This document shows positions 16,866 to 25,682 of a stretch of 64,000 nucleotides of DNA, one piece after another. How positions within the stretch are numbered: position 1 is the first letter of the stretch; each line of letters opens with the position of its first letter. The translations under genes and the position numbers were made by a program. The DNA is taken from positions 1,240,001 through 1,304,000 of the forward strand of contig NZ_JACHGW010000001.1 in assembly GCF_014202505.1 (NCBI RefSeq). Reading direction: 5' to 3'. Origin of the DNA: Armatimonas rosea (GTDB lineage Bacteria; Armatimonadota; Armatimonadia; Armatimonadales; Armatimonadaceae). A model generated the notes under the pieces. That model saw nothing but the letters and a program-made list of their open reading frames with translations. It had not been told where the DNA came from and searched no databases.

Positions 16866-16897
16866 GCAAAAAAGCCGGGTGGAGTCCACCCGGCTTT
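16866..16897 (-). terminator. Rho-independent terminator of the PEP-CTERM gene
   Basis: Perfect stem of 12 bp, AAAGCCGGGTGG (16871-16882) / CCACCCGGCTTT (16886-16897), loop of 3 nt. On the minus strand it runs into six T residues. It is the only textbook intrinsic terminator in the window. Confidence 0.9.
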
Positions 16898-16918
16898 CAG
16901 GAAGGGGTTTTAAGAAAC

Positions 16919-17569
16919 TTACTTGCGACGGCGGCGGATCGCGACCGCAACCGGGGCGAGACCAAGACCGAAGAGCGCCAGGGTGGCGGGCTCCGGGATG
17001 ACCGCAACGAGGGTCACGTTCATGGCGGCATCGGGCCAAGCGTAGGTGGTCTGCGCGGGGCTACCGGAGAAGGCTTGGGTGACGGGGGCTTGGCCAGCGT
17101 AGGTACCCGACCAGATGTAGGTTAGGTTGGCATTCGTGCTGGAGAACTGAACCGTGTTGGAACCCCAGTACTTAAATGTACCCGTGGAGCCATCGTCTTG
17201 TAGCGTAAAGATCTGGGTGAACAGCCCCGTGGTGGAACCTGCACCCGTAAAGTTTACCTGAGTCGCCTTGAAGTAGTTCTCAAAGCTGCTCCCCGAGGCA
17301 TCCTTGATCGTCGCGGTCACCGGGCTGTTAAACGTGAATACCTTGGTGACGCCGATATCTGCCAGGCGGTCCCAAGACAGCGAGGAGTTAGCCGATAGGG
17401 GGCTACCATTTCCTGTGAGGGTAGCAAGACCCCCCGAGGTGCTGCCCGTGATCGGGTTGGTATCCCAGGCGGCGCTGAGGGTGATGGTCTGTGCCTGGCT
17501 AGAACCTGCAACTCCCAGGACGATTGCCACTAGGAGAGTGCTACCGGTGAAACTTCGCGAAACTCGCAT
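16919..17569 (-). CDS. PEP-CTERM sorting-domain surface protein
   Basis: A 216-residue secreted protein. Signal peptide: FTGSTLLVAIVLGVAGSSQAQ. The mature part is rich in Ser, Thr, Gly and Asn. The C-terminus is a full PEP-CTERM signal: VIPEPATLALFGLG, hydrophobic helix, then RRRRK. Such proteins are cleaved and anchored by exosortase (EpsH), which is not in the window. ATG 17569 follows AAGGGG and fits the signal peptide; an upstream in-frame ATG (17626) would add 19 residues. Function beyond surface display is unknown. Confidence 0.85.
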   Translation of the reverse strand: MRVSRSFTGSTLLVAIVLGVAGSSQAQTITLSAAWDTNPITGSTSGGLATLTGNGSPLSANSSLSWDRLADIGVTKVFTFNSPVTATIKDASGSSFENYFKATQVNFTGAGSTTGLFTQIFTLQDDGSTGTFKYWGSNTVQFSSTNANLTYIWSGTYAGQAPVTQAFSGSPAQTTYAWPDAAMNVTLVAVIPEPATLALFGLGLAPVAVAIRRRRK

Positions 17570-17620
17570 ACTGCTATACCCCTTACGTAAAACAAAACCA
17601 AGAAACGATTGAGTAGTTTT

Positions 17621-17636
17621 TGGCACGCTAGTTGCA
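17621..17636 (+). promoter_or_regulatory. Sigma-54-like -24/-12 element facing away from the PEP-CTERM gene
   Basis: TGGCACG-CTAG-TTGCA matches the RpoN consensus exactly. It points rightward, while the flanking genes run leftward. Downstream (17647-17801) no ORF is seen, so it would drive an antisense or small RNA into the 656-residue gene, or it is chance. The rest of the gap 17570-17801 shows no other clear element. Confidence 0.4.
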
Positions 17637-17801
17637 TGCTCTAGGACTAGAGACTACCTGTAGGGATGATACCCACTTTACAAGGTGTCTAAACATTCAT
17701 GTGGTTAAAGACGTCTGACACTCTCATGCCAGATGTGTTCTGCCACGTCTCCCCCACTTTACCAACTTCTGCCCTCTCTGTCAAGCCTCTCCCCGAAAAC
17801 T

Positions 17802-19772
17802 TTAAGATTTTACAAACAAGTTGATAGGGTAGTTGGAGCCTGACAAGGGGAGCGTGCGGACCGGGACGACCTTGCGGGCTCCGGGAGCCAAGCGAAAGGT
17901 CGCCAAGGTTGTCTCCGGGCTACTGGTCTGGGGGATCTCAGCGCGCTTGCCGTCGATCACAAAGACCGCACCCGCCATGCCGCCCGCGGGCTCAAAGATC
18001 AGCCGAACCTCCGCAGGGCTTGTCGTGGGGTTGTCTAGGGTGAGCTGGATGTCGTAGAAGACCCCGTAGTTGCCCTCTAGGATCTGGCTAGGGTCGGTGC
18101 CGACTAAGGGAGCGCGCCCCACGGAGAAGAACCCCCAGCGGTGGCTTCCCACGCTGTACTTCGCTGTCAGAGCCACCCCTGGCTTGGGGTAGACATGGGG
18201 GGACTTACTCTCGAGCTCCCGGAGCTGGTTCTGCAGTGTGGCAGAGAGAGGGACCGCACTCAGGGTCTCGCTGATGGTCTGGGGCGAGCCGGGGAGGTCC
18301 GCCGCGACCCGCACCAGGGGCGCGCTTCCTGAGAGGAGGCGGAGCTGAAAGAGGCCCGAGAGGATCAGGTCGTTGGGGAGCCGGATGGCCTGAAACGCCA
18401 TGCGGCTGTGGGCAGGGATCTCGACCACCATGCCCGAGTCGCTCTGGAAGGCGCTCATAAAGTCCGATGCTGCTCGGTAGCCCACCCAGACCGTATCGCG
18501 CACCGGGCCGGCGTCGTTTCCGAGCACCTGGACGCGTGTGGCGGAGTCGCTGTCATTGACGAGCTCCGCGACAAACCAGAGGGTCTGGCCCGCATTGTTG
18601 AGGTGGTGGTACAGCAGGCGGGCCGTCCCCATGCTCAGTCGTCCGACATAGAGGGTCTGCGGCTCCTTCACCCGCTCTGGGGAGTTGGAGAAAAAGAGCG
18701 CGTTGGTCTCGGCCTTGGGGAGCGAGCGGCCTACCACGGGCACCTTGAGGGACTGGCGCACCGGGAGCATCTCCGGCCCGGAGACACTGACACTAATGGG
18801 AACGGAGAGCGACTTGCCCTGGCCCGGCGGTGGGACGGAGGCAGGCTCGCTCTCGATCTTGATGCTGGCCCCGGCGAGGGGCTGGATAGCCGCACGGGCA
18901 CTGGCGAGCACGAGCTTGGCAACCCGCTCTCCCTCGACACCGCTTCCGGTTAGGACGACCGGCTGCGGGGGGAGCAGGGCCGCGGCGTAGGGCTGGACCG
19001 CCACGGTGAGCTTGTCGCTGGCCCCCTCGCGAGAGACCACAAGGATATCCCGACCGACCGACTTGCCCGTCAGTGTGATCGTGCTCGTGGCGAGATCGAC
19101 GGTCGCCTCCACCGGGCTACCGGGGCCGCTCTGGCGCTGAACCACGACCGGCCCGCGTGCGGCTCCCGAGAACTTCAAGGTGCGCTTCTCCATCCAGGGG
19201 ACGATCTGCCCGGTCTCGCTGAGCGCGATTCCCGGGATCGCAAGGGCCTTGCGGAGCTGCCCCGCCCAACCCTCCACCAGGAGCGAGGGCTTGGCGATAC
19301 GCGAGAGCTGCGCCTCGGTGGGGGTGGCGGTGGCGAGCACCTTCCCACGGGCCATCAGGCGGGCCTCCGTCTCGACCTCATAGGCCACATCGACCGTCTG
19401 CTTTACCTGCACCGGCACCTCGATCGTCACCGTGCGGCGCTTCTTCTTGATCCGGCGGGTTACCTTCTTCTCCACCATCTTGGTGACGGTGCGGGTCTCG
19501 TTGCGGTGGCGGGTCTCGGTCTCGACATCCACACGCACCTCCCGTGGCTCTAGGCCAGCTTGGGTAAGCTCTTTGAGGCGCTCCGCGCTGAGCTGGATGC
19601 GCTCTGTGGGCTCGATCCCCCCGACAGAGCTTCGGGCACGGAGCACGAGGACATCATTGACTCTCAGCTCCGTGCCTTGTGTCTGAACACGGGGTGTCCA
19701 GGCAGGCTGTGCCGCTACGGGAAGGGCGACAAGAGCGATCCAGAAAACAAGCGCGAGACATTTCATAAGCAT
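17802..19772 (-). CDS. Large secreted protein of unknown function
   Basis: A 656-residue protein with a signal peptide (CLALVFWIALVALPVAA). Residues about 85-135 are a highly charged Thr/Lys/Arg stretch (RNETRTVTKMVEKKVTRRIK). The rest reads as successive beta-sandwich domains: TSTITLTGKSVGRDILVVSREG resembles a bacterial Ig-like or pilus-assembly secretin repeat, and the C-terminal half (VWVGYRAASDFMSAFQSDSG, NYGVFYDIQLTLDNP, VRLIFEPAGGMAGAVFVIDG) looks like a surface adhesion or copper-resistance-like sandwich. I recognise no catalytic motif. It starts 5 nt after the mutL stop, so it is co-transcribed with mutL. Confidence 0.75.
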   Translation of the reverse strand: MLMKCLALVFWIALVALPVAAQPAWTPRVQTQGTELRVNDVLVLRARSSVGGIEPTERIQLSAERLKELTQAGLEPREVRVDVETETRHRNETRTVTKMVEKKVTRRIKKKRRTVTIEVPVQVKQTVDVAYEVETEARLMARGKVLATATPTEAQLSRIAKPSLLVEGWAGQLRKALAIPGIALSETGQIVPWMEKRTLKFSGAARGPVVVQRQSGPGSPVEATVDLATSTITLTGKSVGRDILVVSREGASDKLTVAVQPYAAALLPPQPVVLTGSGVEGERVAKLVLASARAAIQPLAGASIKIESEPASVPPPGQGKSLSVPISVSVSGPEMLPVRQSLKVPVVGRSLPKAETNALFFSNSPERVKEPQTLYVGRLSMGTARLLYHHLNNAGQTLWFVAELVNDSDSATRVQVLGNDAGPVRDTVWVGYRAASDFMSAFQSDSGMVVEIPAHSRMAFQAIRLPNDLILSGLFQLRLLSGSAPLVRVAADLPGSPQTISETLSAVPLSATLQNQLRELESKSPHVYPKPGVALTAKYSVGSHRWGFFSVGRAPLVGTDPSQILEGNYGVFYDIQLTLDNPTTSPAEVRLIFEPAGGMAGAVFVIDGKRAEIPQTSSPETTLATFRLAPGARKVVPVRTLPLSGSNYPINLFVKS

Positions 19773-19777
19773 CTAAA

Positions 19778-21670
19778 CTAGTGTGGGCCGATCCGGTGGA
19801 ACTTGCGGTCCATCTCGTGGTGGGAGAGCGCCAGCAGGATCGGTCTGCCATGCGGACAGGTGAAGGGGTTGCGCATCTGGGCGAGGTCGGCAAGCAGGCG
19901 CGTCATCTCCTCCATCGTGAGGGGGTCGCCCTTCTTGACCGCCATTTTACACGATGCCATGATAATTGCCGACTCATGGGGCACGAGCAAGCGCCGGGCG
20001 ACACTGGTGTGGGTAAGCTCCTCGATAATCTCCTTGAGAGTCTCCAGATACGGCTTGTCCGCGATCCGGGCGGGGACCGCGCGCACCACGAAGGTATCGC
20101 CGCCAAAGGGCTCCAGGACAAAACCCGAGCGCTCCAGTGCCCCCAGGCGCTCTTGGACCACGCGGGAGTCGGCAGGGGAGAGCTCCAGGGTCTGGGGCAC
20201 CGCGAGGTGCTGCGCGACCACGCCCCAGCTACTCTGGCGCTCGGTGGCTCCGTTCATCATCTGCTCGTAGAGCACGCGCTCATGGGCGATGTGCTGGTCG
20301 ATCAGAAGCAGGGCATCGTCGGTTTCGGCGATGATGTAGGTGTTGCGCGACTGGCCCAGCACCCGAAGCCGCCCGATCCGGTAGCCATCAAAGCCGATGT
20401 AGGCCGCAGGCTGTTCGAACCCACCCGGCTGCTCGTCCCTCGCATCCACCCGGGTGCCCTCTGGGCGTTGCCGCAAGGGAGGGTCGGCGGAGGGAGGAAC
20501 GACCGAAGCCGGGGTGGGTTCGATATTCACGTAGTTGGAGAGGCTGGTGCGCGGCGGCGGCGCGAGGCGGTCGCTGCCGCGCTCGCCCATGCCGGGCATG
20601 GCGAGGGTCGTAGGCGCTGCGAGCTCGGGGAGCGATGCCTGCACCGTGACCTCGGGGACCAGGCCACCGGTGAGGAGCGCACTCTCCACGGCGCGGCTGA
20701 TCGCCGCGTAGACCTCGCCATCACGAGTGAAGCGCACCTCGGTCTTGGCGGGGTGGACATTGACATCGACCAGCTCGGGGGAGATCTCCACAAACAGTGC
20801 GACAACCGGGTGACGCTCGGTGGTCATCAGGCGGGAGAAGGCGGCATCGAAGGCGTGCTGTACCGTGCGGCTTCGTACATGGCGGCCATTGACAAAGAAC
20901 GCCTGCGCGCTCCGAGTCGCCTTGCTCACACTGGGCTTGCTCACCGAGCCACGTACCGTCAGCCCCGGCGACTCGTAGAGCAGGGGCACCATCTCCCGCG
21001 CGACATCGCGGCCGTAGACCGCCGCCAGCGCCTGCCGGGGATCGGCCGAGCCGGGGTAGGAGATCAGCTCGTGGCCGTCGTGGGTGAGCCGGAAGCCAAT
21101 CGTGTGGTAGGCGAGAATGAGGCGGTGCAGGAAGTCCGTGGCGTGGTTGAGCTCGGTCTGGGTGGTCTTGAGGAACTTGAGACGGGCAGGGACAGAGAAA
21201 AACAGGTTCTCCACCGTGATCACCGTGCCATCGGGTGTCGCGGCATCGCGCACCTCGGCCAGCTCGCCCGCCCGGACAATCACCTCCGTGCCGGTCTCGT
21301 CGTGGGGGCGCTTGGTCAGGATTCGAAAGTCCGAGACCGATGCTATCGAGGGGAGTGCCTCGCCGCGGAAGCCGAGTGTGTGGATGGAGAAGAGATCGTC
21401 GGCGGTGCGAATCTTGCTCGTCGCATGACGCTGGAGCGCGAGGATGGCATCGGCGCGGCTCATGCCCATCCCATTGTCGCGGATGACGATCTTGCGCTTG
21501 CCGCCCTCAAAGAGCTCTACCTCGATCCGGGTCGCGCCGGCATCGAGGCTGTTCTCAACCAGCTCTTTCACCACCGACGACGGCCGCTCGACAACCTCGC
21601 CCGCCGCGATCTGGTTGGCGGTGTTGTCGTCGAGCAGGCGCACGACAGAGTCCTCAGTTTCATCCGGCAC
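19778..21670 (-). CDS. mutL: DNA mismatch repair protein MutL
   Basis: A 630-residue mismatch-repair ATPase that links MutS to strand incision. N-terminal GHKL motifs: IAAGEVVERPSSVVKELVENSLDAGA, DNGMGM and GFRGEALPSIASVS. Residues about 330-420 are the Pro-rich linker. The C-terminal domain has DQHIAHERVLYE, matching the metal-dependent endonuclease motif DQHA(X)2E(X)4E except Ile for Ala, together with ASCK and CPHGRP zinc motifs, so it should nick DNA itself rather than rely on MutH. The start is GTG, 7 nt after TATACT. No mutS is adjacent. Confidence 0.96.
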   Translation of the reverse strand: MPDETEDSVVRLLDDNTANQIAAGEVVERPSSVVKELVENSLDAGATRIEVELFEGGKRKIVIRDNGMGMSRADAILALQRHATSKIRTADDLFSIHTLGFRGEALPSIASVSDFRILTKRPHDETGTEVIVRAGELAEVRDAATPDGTVITVENLFFSVPARLKFLKTTQTELNHATDFLHRLILAYHTIGFRLTHDGHELISYPGSADPRQALAAVYGRDVAREMVPLLYESPGLTVRGSVSKPSVSKATRSAQAFFVNGRHVRSRTVQHAFDAAFSRLMTTERHPVVALFVEISPELVDVNVHPAKTEVRFTRDGEVYAAISRAVESALLTGGLVPEVTVQASLPELAAPTTLAMPGMGERGSDRLAPPPRTSLSNYVNIEPTPASVVPPSADPPLRQRPEGTRVDARDEQPGGFEQPAAYIGFDGYRIGRLRVLGQSRNTYIIAETDDALLLIDQHIAHERVLYEQMMNGATERQSSWGVVAQHLAVPQTLELSPADSRVVQERLGALERSGFVLEPFGGDTFVVRAVPARIADKPYLETLKEIIEELTHTSVARRLLVPHESAIIMASCKMAVKKGDPLTMEEMTRLLADLAQMRNPFTCPHGRPILLALSHHEMDRKFHRIGPH

Positions 21671-21677
21671 AGGGGTT

Positions 21678-21683
21678 AGTATA
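21678..21683 (-). promoter_or_regulatory. mutL -10 element, leaderless GTG start
   Basis: TATACT on the minus strand, 7 nt before the GTG at 21670. No Shine-Dalgarno. Confidence 0.55.
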
Positions 21684-21694
21684 CCCCAGCCGCT

Positions 21695-22144
21695 CTAGCG
21701 TCGGCGTGGCGGCAGAGCGACCTGCGGCAGGCCCTCGGCGATACAGAACTGGGGGCTCCCAGGGAGCTGGTTCTCCCGAATCTTGGTCACCCCGATCAGC
21801 TTCCAGCCCGCCTCCAGGCGCTGCCAGTTGAGCTTCCAGCAGGCCAGGGTGCTCACGGAGGCACCGCCTTGCTGGCGGACTAGCTCCTCACGCAGCGTGA
21901 CCCCCGCAAAAGGCGGGCTCACATTTTGGCCGTAGCCCAGGGTGCGGTACTTGGCTCCCTTGAGCGTGTCGCAGTGGCGGGCGAACTCCTTGATTCCCCG
22001 CTCGCCAAAGAGCTCCTCGCCACCCCACTTAAACGAGAAGTTAGGGCCGACGGACTTGCGAAACGCGGGACCGCCGCCGTGGTGTACGGACTGAATCCAG
22101 CGGGTGATGAGCTCCTCGAACTCCATGGGGGTTGTGGTCTGCAT
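21695..22144 (-). CDS. NTF2/SnoaL-like fold hypothetical protein
   Basis: About 149 residues from ATG 22144, which follows GGAGG at 9 nt. FEELITRWIQSVHHGGG, NFSFKWGGEELFG and LNWQRLEAGWKLIGVTKI suggest the cone-shaped NTF2-like fold with C-terminal strands, often ending in WKI. No catalytic residues can be named. It is transcribed divergently from the acyltransferase with about 80 bp between; the longer frame to 22225 would run through the divergent promoter. Confidence 0.6.
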   Translation of the reverse strand: MQTTTPMEFEELITRWIQSVHHGGGPAFRKSVGPNFSFKWGGEELFGERGIKEFARHCDTLKGAKYRTLGYGQNVSPPFAGVTLREELVRQQGGASVSTLACWKLNWQRLEAGWKLIGVTKIRENQLPGSPQFCIAEGLPQVALPPRRR

Positions 22145-22223
22145 AAGGGGTATCCTCCGCCGGAATAAGACCCTATCGCTTGGGAAAAGTTGCGGGGAAG
22201 CAGGTAGAATCGAGGAGCGCCTC

Positions 22224-23216
22224 ATGAAAACACGACTGACCTATATCGACACTGCCAAGGGACTGGGAATTCTCTTGGTGGTCTATGGGCACGTGCTACG
22301 GGGCCTGATGTCCGCAGGGATTACGTCCCCGACCGGCTGGGCCGCCACCAGCGACACCGTGCTCTATGCGTTTCACATGCCGCTGTTTTTCCTGCTCTCG
22401 GGTGTCTTTTTCCGCGCCGAGAAGTACGACCACTGGTGGGCGGGGATCAAGGAGCGCTTGCTGGACTTCGTCCCGGTCTACCTGATCTGGAACCTCCTGC
22501 AGAGCCTGATGACAGTCGGGTTTGCCGGCTCGGTGAACACCAAGGTCAGCACCGATCCGCTCTCGCTCGTAACCGGGCTCTTGGTTCCCAAGGCGCAGTT
22601 CTGGTTCTTGCAGGCGCTGCTCTTTGTGATTGTCTTTCTCTCGCTGGTATCGCGCTTGCCCCGCTGGAAGCTCTGGGTGCTGCCGGTGAGCTTTGGGCTG
22701 GCGCTCTTGCCCGTCCTCACGTCTTGGGCACGCTACACGCCGGTCTTTGCGCTGGGGGCCGTGCTGACAGTCGCGGGGCTGGTGCGCCTTATCGGGCCTC
22801 TGAGAACCCTGCTCTCTGCGGTGGTCTTTGGGGCGCTGCTGCCGGTCTTGCTCCACCTTCCCGCCGACTTTAGCCACACCAGCGTTGCCTGGGTGCTGCT
22901 GGACTTTGCCCTCGGTGTCAGCGGGACACTGGTGGTGGTGGGGCTCTCCGAGCGTCTGCCGCTCAAGCTCCAGGAGCCGCTGGCGACCCTGGGGAAGCTC
23001 TCGATGCCGATCTATCTGGCACACATTCTCTTCACGGCGGGCACCCGGATCGCGCTCCAGAAAGTGCTGCACTACCAGGGAGTGGCTGGGCACATCGTGC
23101 TGGGGACGATCGTCGGGACGATCGCGCCGCTGGTGCTCTACAAGCTGGCGGAGCGTCTCAAGTGCACCTGGGTCTTGGGCGTGCGTGCTGCCAAGCCCAA
23201 GTCCTCTACTTCTTGA
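22224..23216 (+). CDS. Acyltransferase 3 family membrane protein
   Basis: A 330-residue integral membrane protein with about ten helices. Family hallmarks: RLTYIDTAKGLGILLVVYGHVL with the catalytic-type His (about 22), FHMPLFFLLSGVFF, and FWFLQALLFV. These enzymes O-acetylate or O-succinylate sugars and lipids at the membrane. Start chosen at ATG 22224 because GAGGAG lies upstream and the family start follows directly; the promoter TAGAAT is 13 nt upstream. It overlaps the convergent SIMPL gene by 11 nt. A second family member is at 38074. Confidence 0.88.
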   Translation: MKTRLTYIDTAKGLGILLVVYGHVLRGLMSAGITSPTGWAATSDTVLYAFHMPLFFLLSGVFFRAEKYDHWWAGIKERLLDFVPVYLIWNLLQSLMTVGFAGSVNTKVSTDPLSLVTGLLVPKAQFWFLQALLFVIVFLSLVSRLPRWKLWVLPVSFGLALLPVLTSWARYTPVFALGAVLTVAGLVRLIGPLRTLLSAVVFGALLPVLLHLPADFSHTSVAWVLLDFALGVSGTLVVVGLSERLPLKLQEPLATLGKLSMPIYLAHILFTAGTRIALQKVLHYQGVAGHIVLGTIVGTIAPLVLYKLAERLKCTWVLGVRAAKPKSSTS

Positions 23217-23886
23217 TCGGGATCACGAGGTCCAGCGGGGCAAAGCAGAGCTTGATCGAGTAGCTGAGCTCCTGCGAGGGAGCCAGAAACGGGGCGGCGT
23301 CTGGCCAGGAGGCAGGAGGGGATACCAAGCTTGAGAAGCCATTCTCCTTGAGCTCGACCAGCTGGAGCTTCGACACCCCCGCCGCAGTCGCCAGGGTGAC
23401 CGCCTGCGCCATGCCGTCCTTGATCGCTTGCTCCACAAGCGGCTTCCTTGCGGCTTCTTGTGCCTTGGGGGAGTAGCCAAAGATAAAGTAGTTGGTAACC
23501 CCCAGGGTCTGGAGAGTCTTGCTGAGCTCAGAGAGGGAGCTGGGAGCAAAGACCACCTCGCCCTTGTCGTTGATACGGAAGGTAAGGCTTGCCGAGACTC
23601 CCGTGGGAAAGCTAGCGGGAAAGCTATTCATAGACGCGGGGACACGTGTTGTCTTGTCGAGCACGAGCCCAAGTGGGCTGAGGGCCGTGACAAGTGCTTG
23701 GCGTTGCTTGGTGTCGCTGAGGGGGAAAAACAGATAGCAGGTATCGGGAGTGACCGAGGTGCTTGCGCGTCCCAGCGTGGTCAGGCCGTAGGCTTGTGTC
23801 GAGGCGGGCGCGGTGGCGGGGTCGGACTGGGCGACGGCGGGGAGGGTGAGGGCGAGGGCGGCGACAAGAGAGAGAAAGCACTTCAT
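23206..23886 (-). CDS. SIMPL (DUF541) domain periplasmic protein
   Basis: A 226-residue protein with a signal peptide (CFLSLVAALALTLPAVAQ). It contains the SIMPL pattern: GLTTLGRASTSVTPDTCYLFF at the N-terminus, ELSKTLQTLGVTNYFIFGY, then RKPLVEQAIKDGMAQAVTLATAAGVSKLQLVEL. SIMPL proteins such as YggE reduce oxidative stress in an ill-defined way. It stands alone. A -10-like TATATT is only 4 nt from the ATG. Confidence 0.75.
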   Translation of the reverse strand: MKCFLSLVAALALTLPAVAQSDPATAPASTQAYGLTTLGRASTSVTPDTCYLFFPLSDTKQRQALVTALSPLGLVLDKTTRVPASMNSFPASFPTGVSASLTFRINDKGEVVFAPSSLSELSKTLQTLGVTNYFIFGYSPKAQEAARKPLVEQAIKDGMAQAVTLATAAGVSKLQLVELKENGFSSLVSPPASWPDAAPFLAPSQELSYSIKLCFAPLDLVIPIKK

Positions 23887-23907
23887 GCAGAATATAATGC
23901 ACCTTTC

Positions 23908-23921
23908 GTCACTTTTGTGAC
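23908..23921. promoter_or_regulatory. Perfect 14-bp palindrome upstream of the SIMPL gene
   Basis: GTCACTTTTGTGAC lies between the diguanylate cyclase stop and the SIMPL gene's -10 region. Could be an operator (the half-site GTGAC resembles Crp/Fnr-type sites) or a short terminator stem. Confidence 0.35.
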
Positions 23922-23924
23922 AGC

Positions 23925-25631
23925 TCAGGCGGCGAAGAGGGTGCGGAGGCTACAGACATCGCGGGCGAGCGTGGCCTGGTTGCGGCCCGAGCTCTTGGAG
24001 TGGTAGAGCGCCTGGTCCGCCGCAAGGATCAGGTCCTCCGGGCTCATGGCATCGTCGGGGCTGACCGCGATCCCGATACTGACCGTGATACGGCGCTGGG
24101 GAAAGGCATGGTCGGCGATACGGGCGCGAACGTCCTCCGCGAGGGCCGCCGCCTCCGTGGCATCGAGCCCAGGAAGGAGCACCGCGAACTCCTCGCCGCC
24201 GTAGCGTGCCGCGAGGTGGCTGGCGCTGAGCGCCTGGCGCAGCAGGCCACTGACTGTGCAGAGGACCAGGTCACCGGCGGGGTGCCCGAAGGTATCGTTG
24301 AAGCTCTTGAAGTGGTCCACATCGATCAGCAGGAGGGCGCAGGGCTCGTGTGCCGCCGCGGTCTGGCCTAGCTCCAGGCGCAGCTGCTCTTGGAACGTAC
24401 GGTGGTTGGCGAGGCCGGTCATGCCATCGGTGGTCGCGAGGGCCGCAAGGCGGACATTGGCCTCCGCAAGCGCCATGTTGTTGTTGAGCAGCTCTGTCTG
24501 GGTCGCCACAAGCTGAGCATTGCTCTCCTGGAGCTGCTGGCTCACCGCTCGGCTCACGGCGTGCTCTTGCTCCAGTGCGAGCTTCGACTCCAGGACTTTT
24601 TCGTAGAGCTGCCGGTTCTCCAGGAGCGCGATCACCTGTCGCAAGACCACCAGCAAGATGGTCACGAGGCTACAGAAAAAGATTCCCGGCTCCAGCTTCT
24701 CATCTCCAGGGTTACGCGCCGCAGAGATCACCAGCATCCCAATGGCAGGCAGGAGCAGGTAAGGGATGAGAAACCGCCAGAAGGGCTGGCGCTTGTTCTG
24801 GCTTGTCTGTGGCGCTTCGGTACCGATCATGGACTCCCGGAGCCGGTCGATACTGAGCGCCACCAGCATCCAGCCCAGGGGCCAGCCCAGATCGAGGATG
24901 CCCCCTGTCTGGTAGGTGCCTAGGAGGGACTGGTAGGAGAAGCTTGTGTCGGCCACAATGACAATCACAAAGGACCAAGCGAGCTTCAGAGTGGGTAGCT
25001 GGAGGCGGGCTCTTCCCTGCAAGAGAGCAAGCAGTAGGACACTAAAGACCAGCAGGAGATCAAAGGCCGGGTAGAACGCACTGGCAAGACGGGTCTGGAG
25101 GGACTCTTTACTATTGAGCAGCGTTGGGCCAAGGATGTAGTACCAGCTGAAGGTGATCAGGGCCGATAGGGTCGTGAGGCTATCCAGGATCACGCGGATG
25201 CGGGCGACTGCACTGCTACGCTCCCCTGCTATCAGGAAAATACCGGGTAGAACCGCCAGTAGTGAGGGGATCCAGATTACATCTGCAACCGAGGGGAAGG
25301 GAGGAGTGGCCTTGAGGAGAGCCTCCTGCGTCCCCCAGATTAAGGTGCCCAGGCCGAAGCCGCCGCCACCCAGCAAGAGGAGCTGGAGACCAAGCTGGCT
25401 ACGGCGAGGAAGAGCTGTCTTCCAGACACGTCGGCTCGCCCAAATCGCCATTCCCAAGGGGCCGAGTAGCTGAAGGAAATTGTCGACTGCCTTGTGCAGT
25501 GCGCCCGTCTTTTGATGGAAGAGGAGCCAGAGAGCCAGGGCACCATTGAGCAGCAAGATGCTCCCAAGCTCACGGGAGAGGCCGCGTCTTGGGGTGCCAC
25601 TTTGCGCCAGAGTAAGAGCCGGTGTCTGCAT
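23925..25631 (-). CDS. Membrane diguanylate cyclase (GGDEF)
   Basis: A 568-residue inner-membrane protein making c-di-GMP. About eight to nine helices (residues 20-320) form a sensor region, followed by a coiled coil (LALEQEHAVSRAVSQQLQESNAQL) and a GGDEF domain: TDGMTGLANHR, LLIDVDHFKSFNDTFGH and the active site ARYGGEEFAVLLPG. The RxxD inhibitory I-site normally five residues before the active motif is absent (SASH instead), so product inhibition is probably lacking. It stands alone, and the signal sensed is unknown. Confidence 0.92.
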   Translation of the reverse strand: MQTPALTLAQSGTPRRGLSRELGSILLLNGALALWLLFHQKTGALHKAVDNFLQLLGPLGMAIWASRRVWKTALPRRSQLGLQLLLLGGGGFGLGTLIWGTQEALLKATPPFPSVADVIWIPSLLAVLPGIFLIAGERSSAVARIRVILDSLTTLSALITFSWYYILGPTLLNSKESLQTRLASAFYPAFDLLLVFSVLLLALLQGRARLQLPTLKLAWSFVIVIVADTSFSYQSLLGTYQTGGILDLGWPLGWMLVALSIDRLRESMIGTEAPQTSQNKRQPFWRFLIPYLLLPAIGMLVISAARNPGDEKLEPGIFFCSLVTILLVVLRQVIALLENRQLYEKVLESKLALEQEHAVSRAVSQQLQESNAQLVATQTELLNNNMALAEANVRLAALATTDGMTGLANHRTFQEQLRLELGQTAAAHEPCALLLIDVDHFKSFNDTFGHPAGDLVLCTVSGLLRQALSASHLAARYGGEEFAVLLPGLDATEAAALAEDVRARIADHAFPQRRITVSIGIAVSPDDAMSPEDLILAADQALYHSKSSGRNQATLARDVCSLRTLFAA

Positions 25632-25682
25632 GGTCTGTACCTAGTGTTGCCATGAAACACCGAAACTTTCACCTTGGCAGTT

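Noticed and set aside
17570-17640. Sigma-54 box as promoter of the PEP-CTERM gene
   Set aside because: The box is on the opposite strand to the gene.
19781-21679. 632-codon plus-strand open frame
   Set aside because: Exact antisense of mutL, which has every family motif on the other strand.
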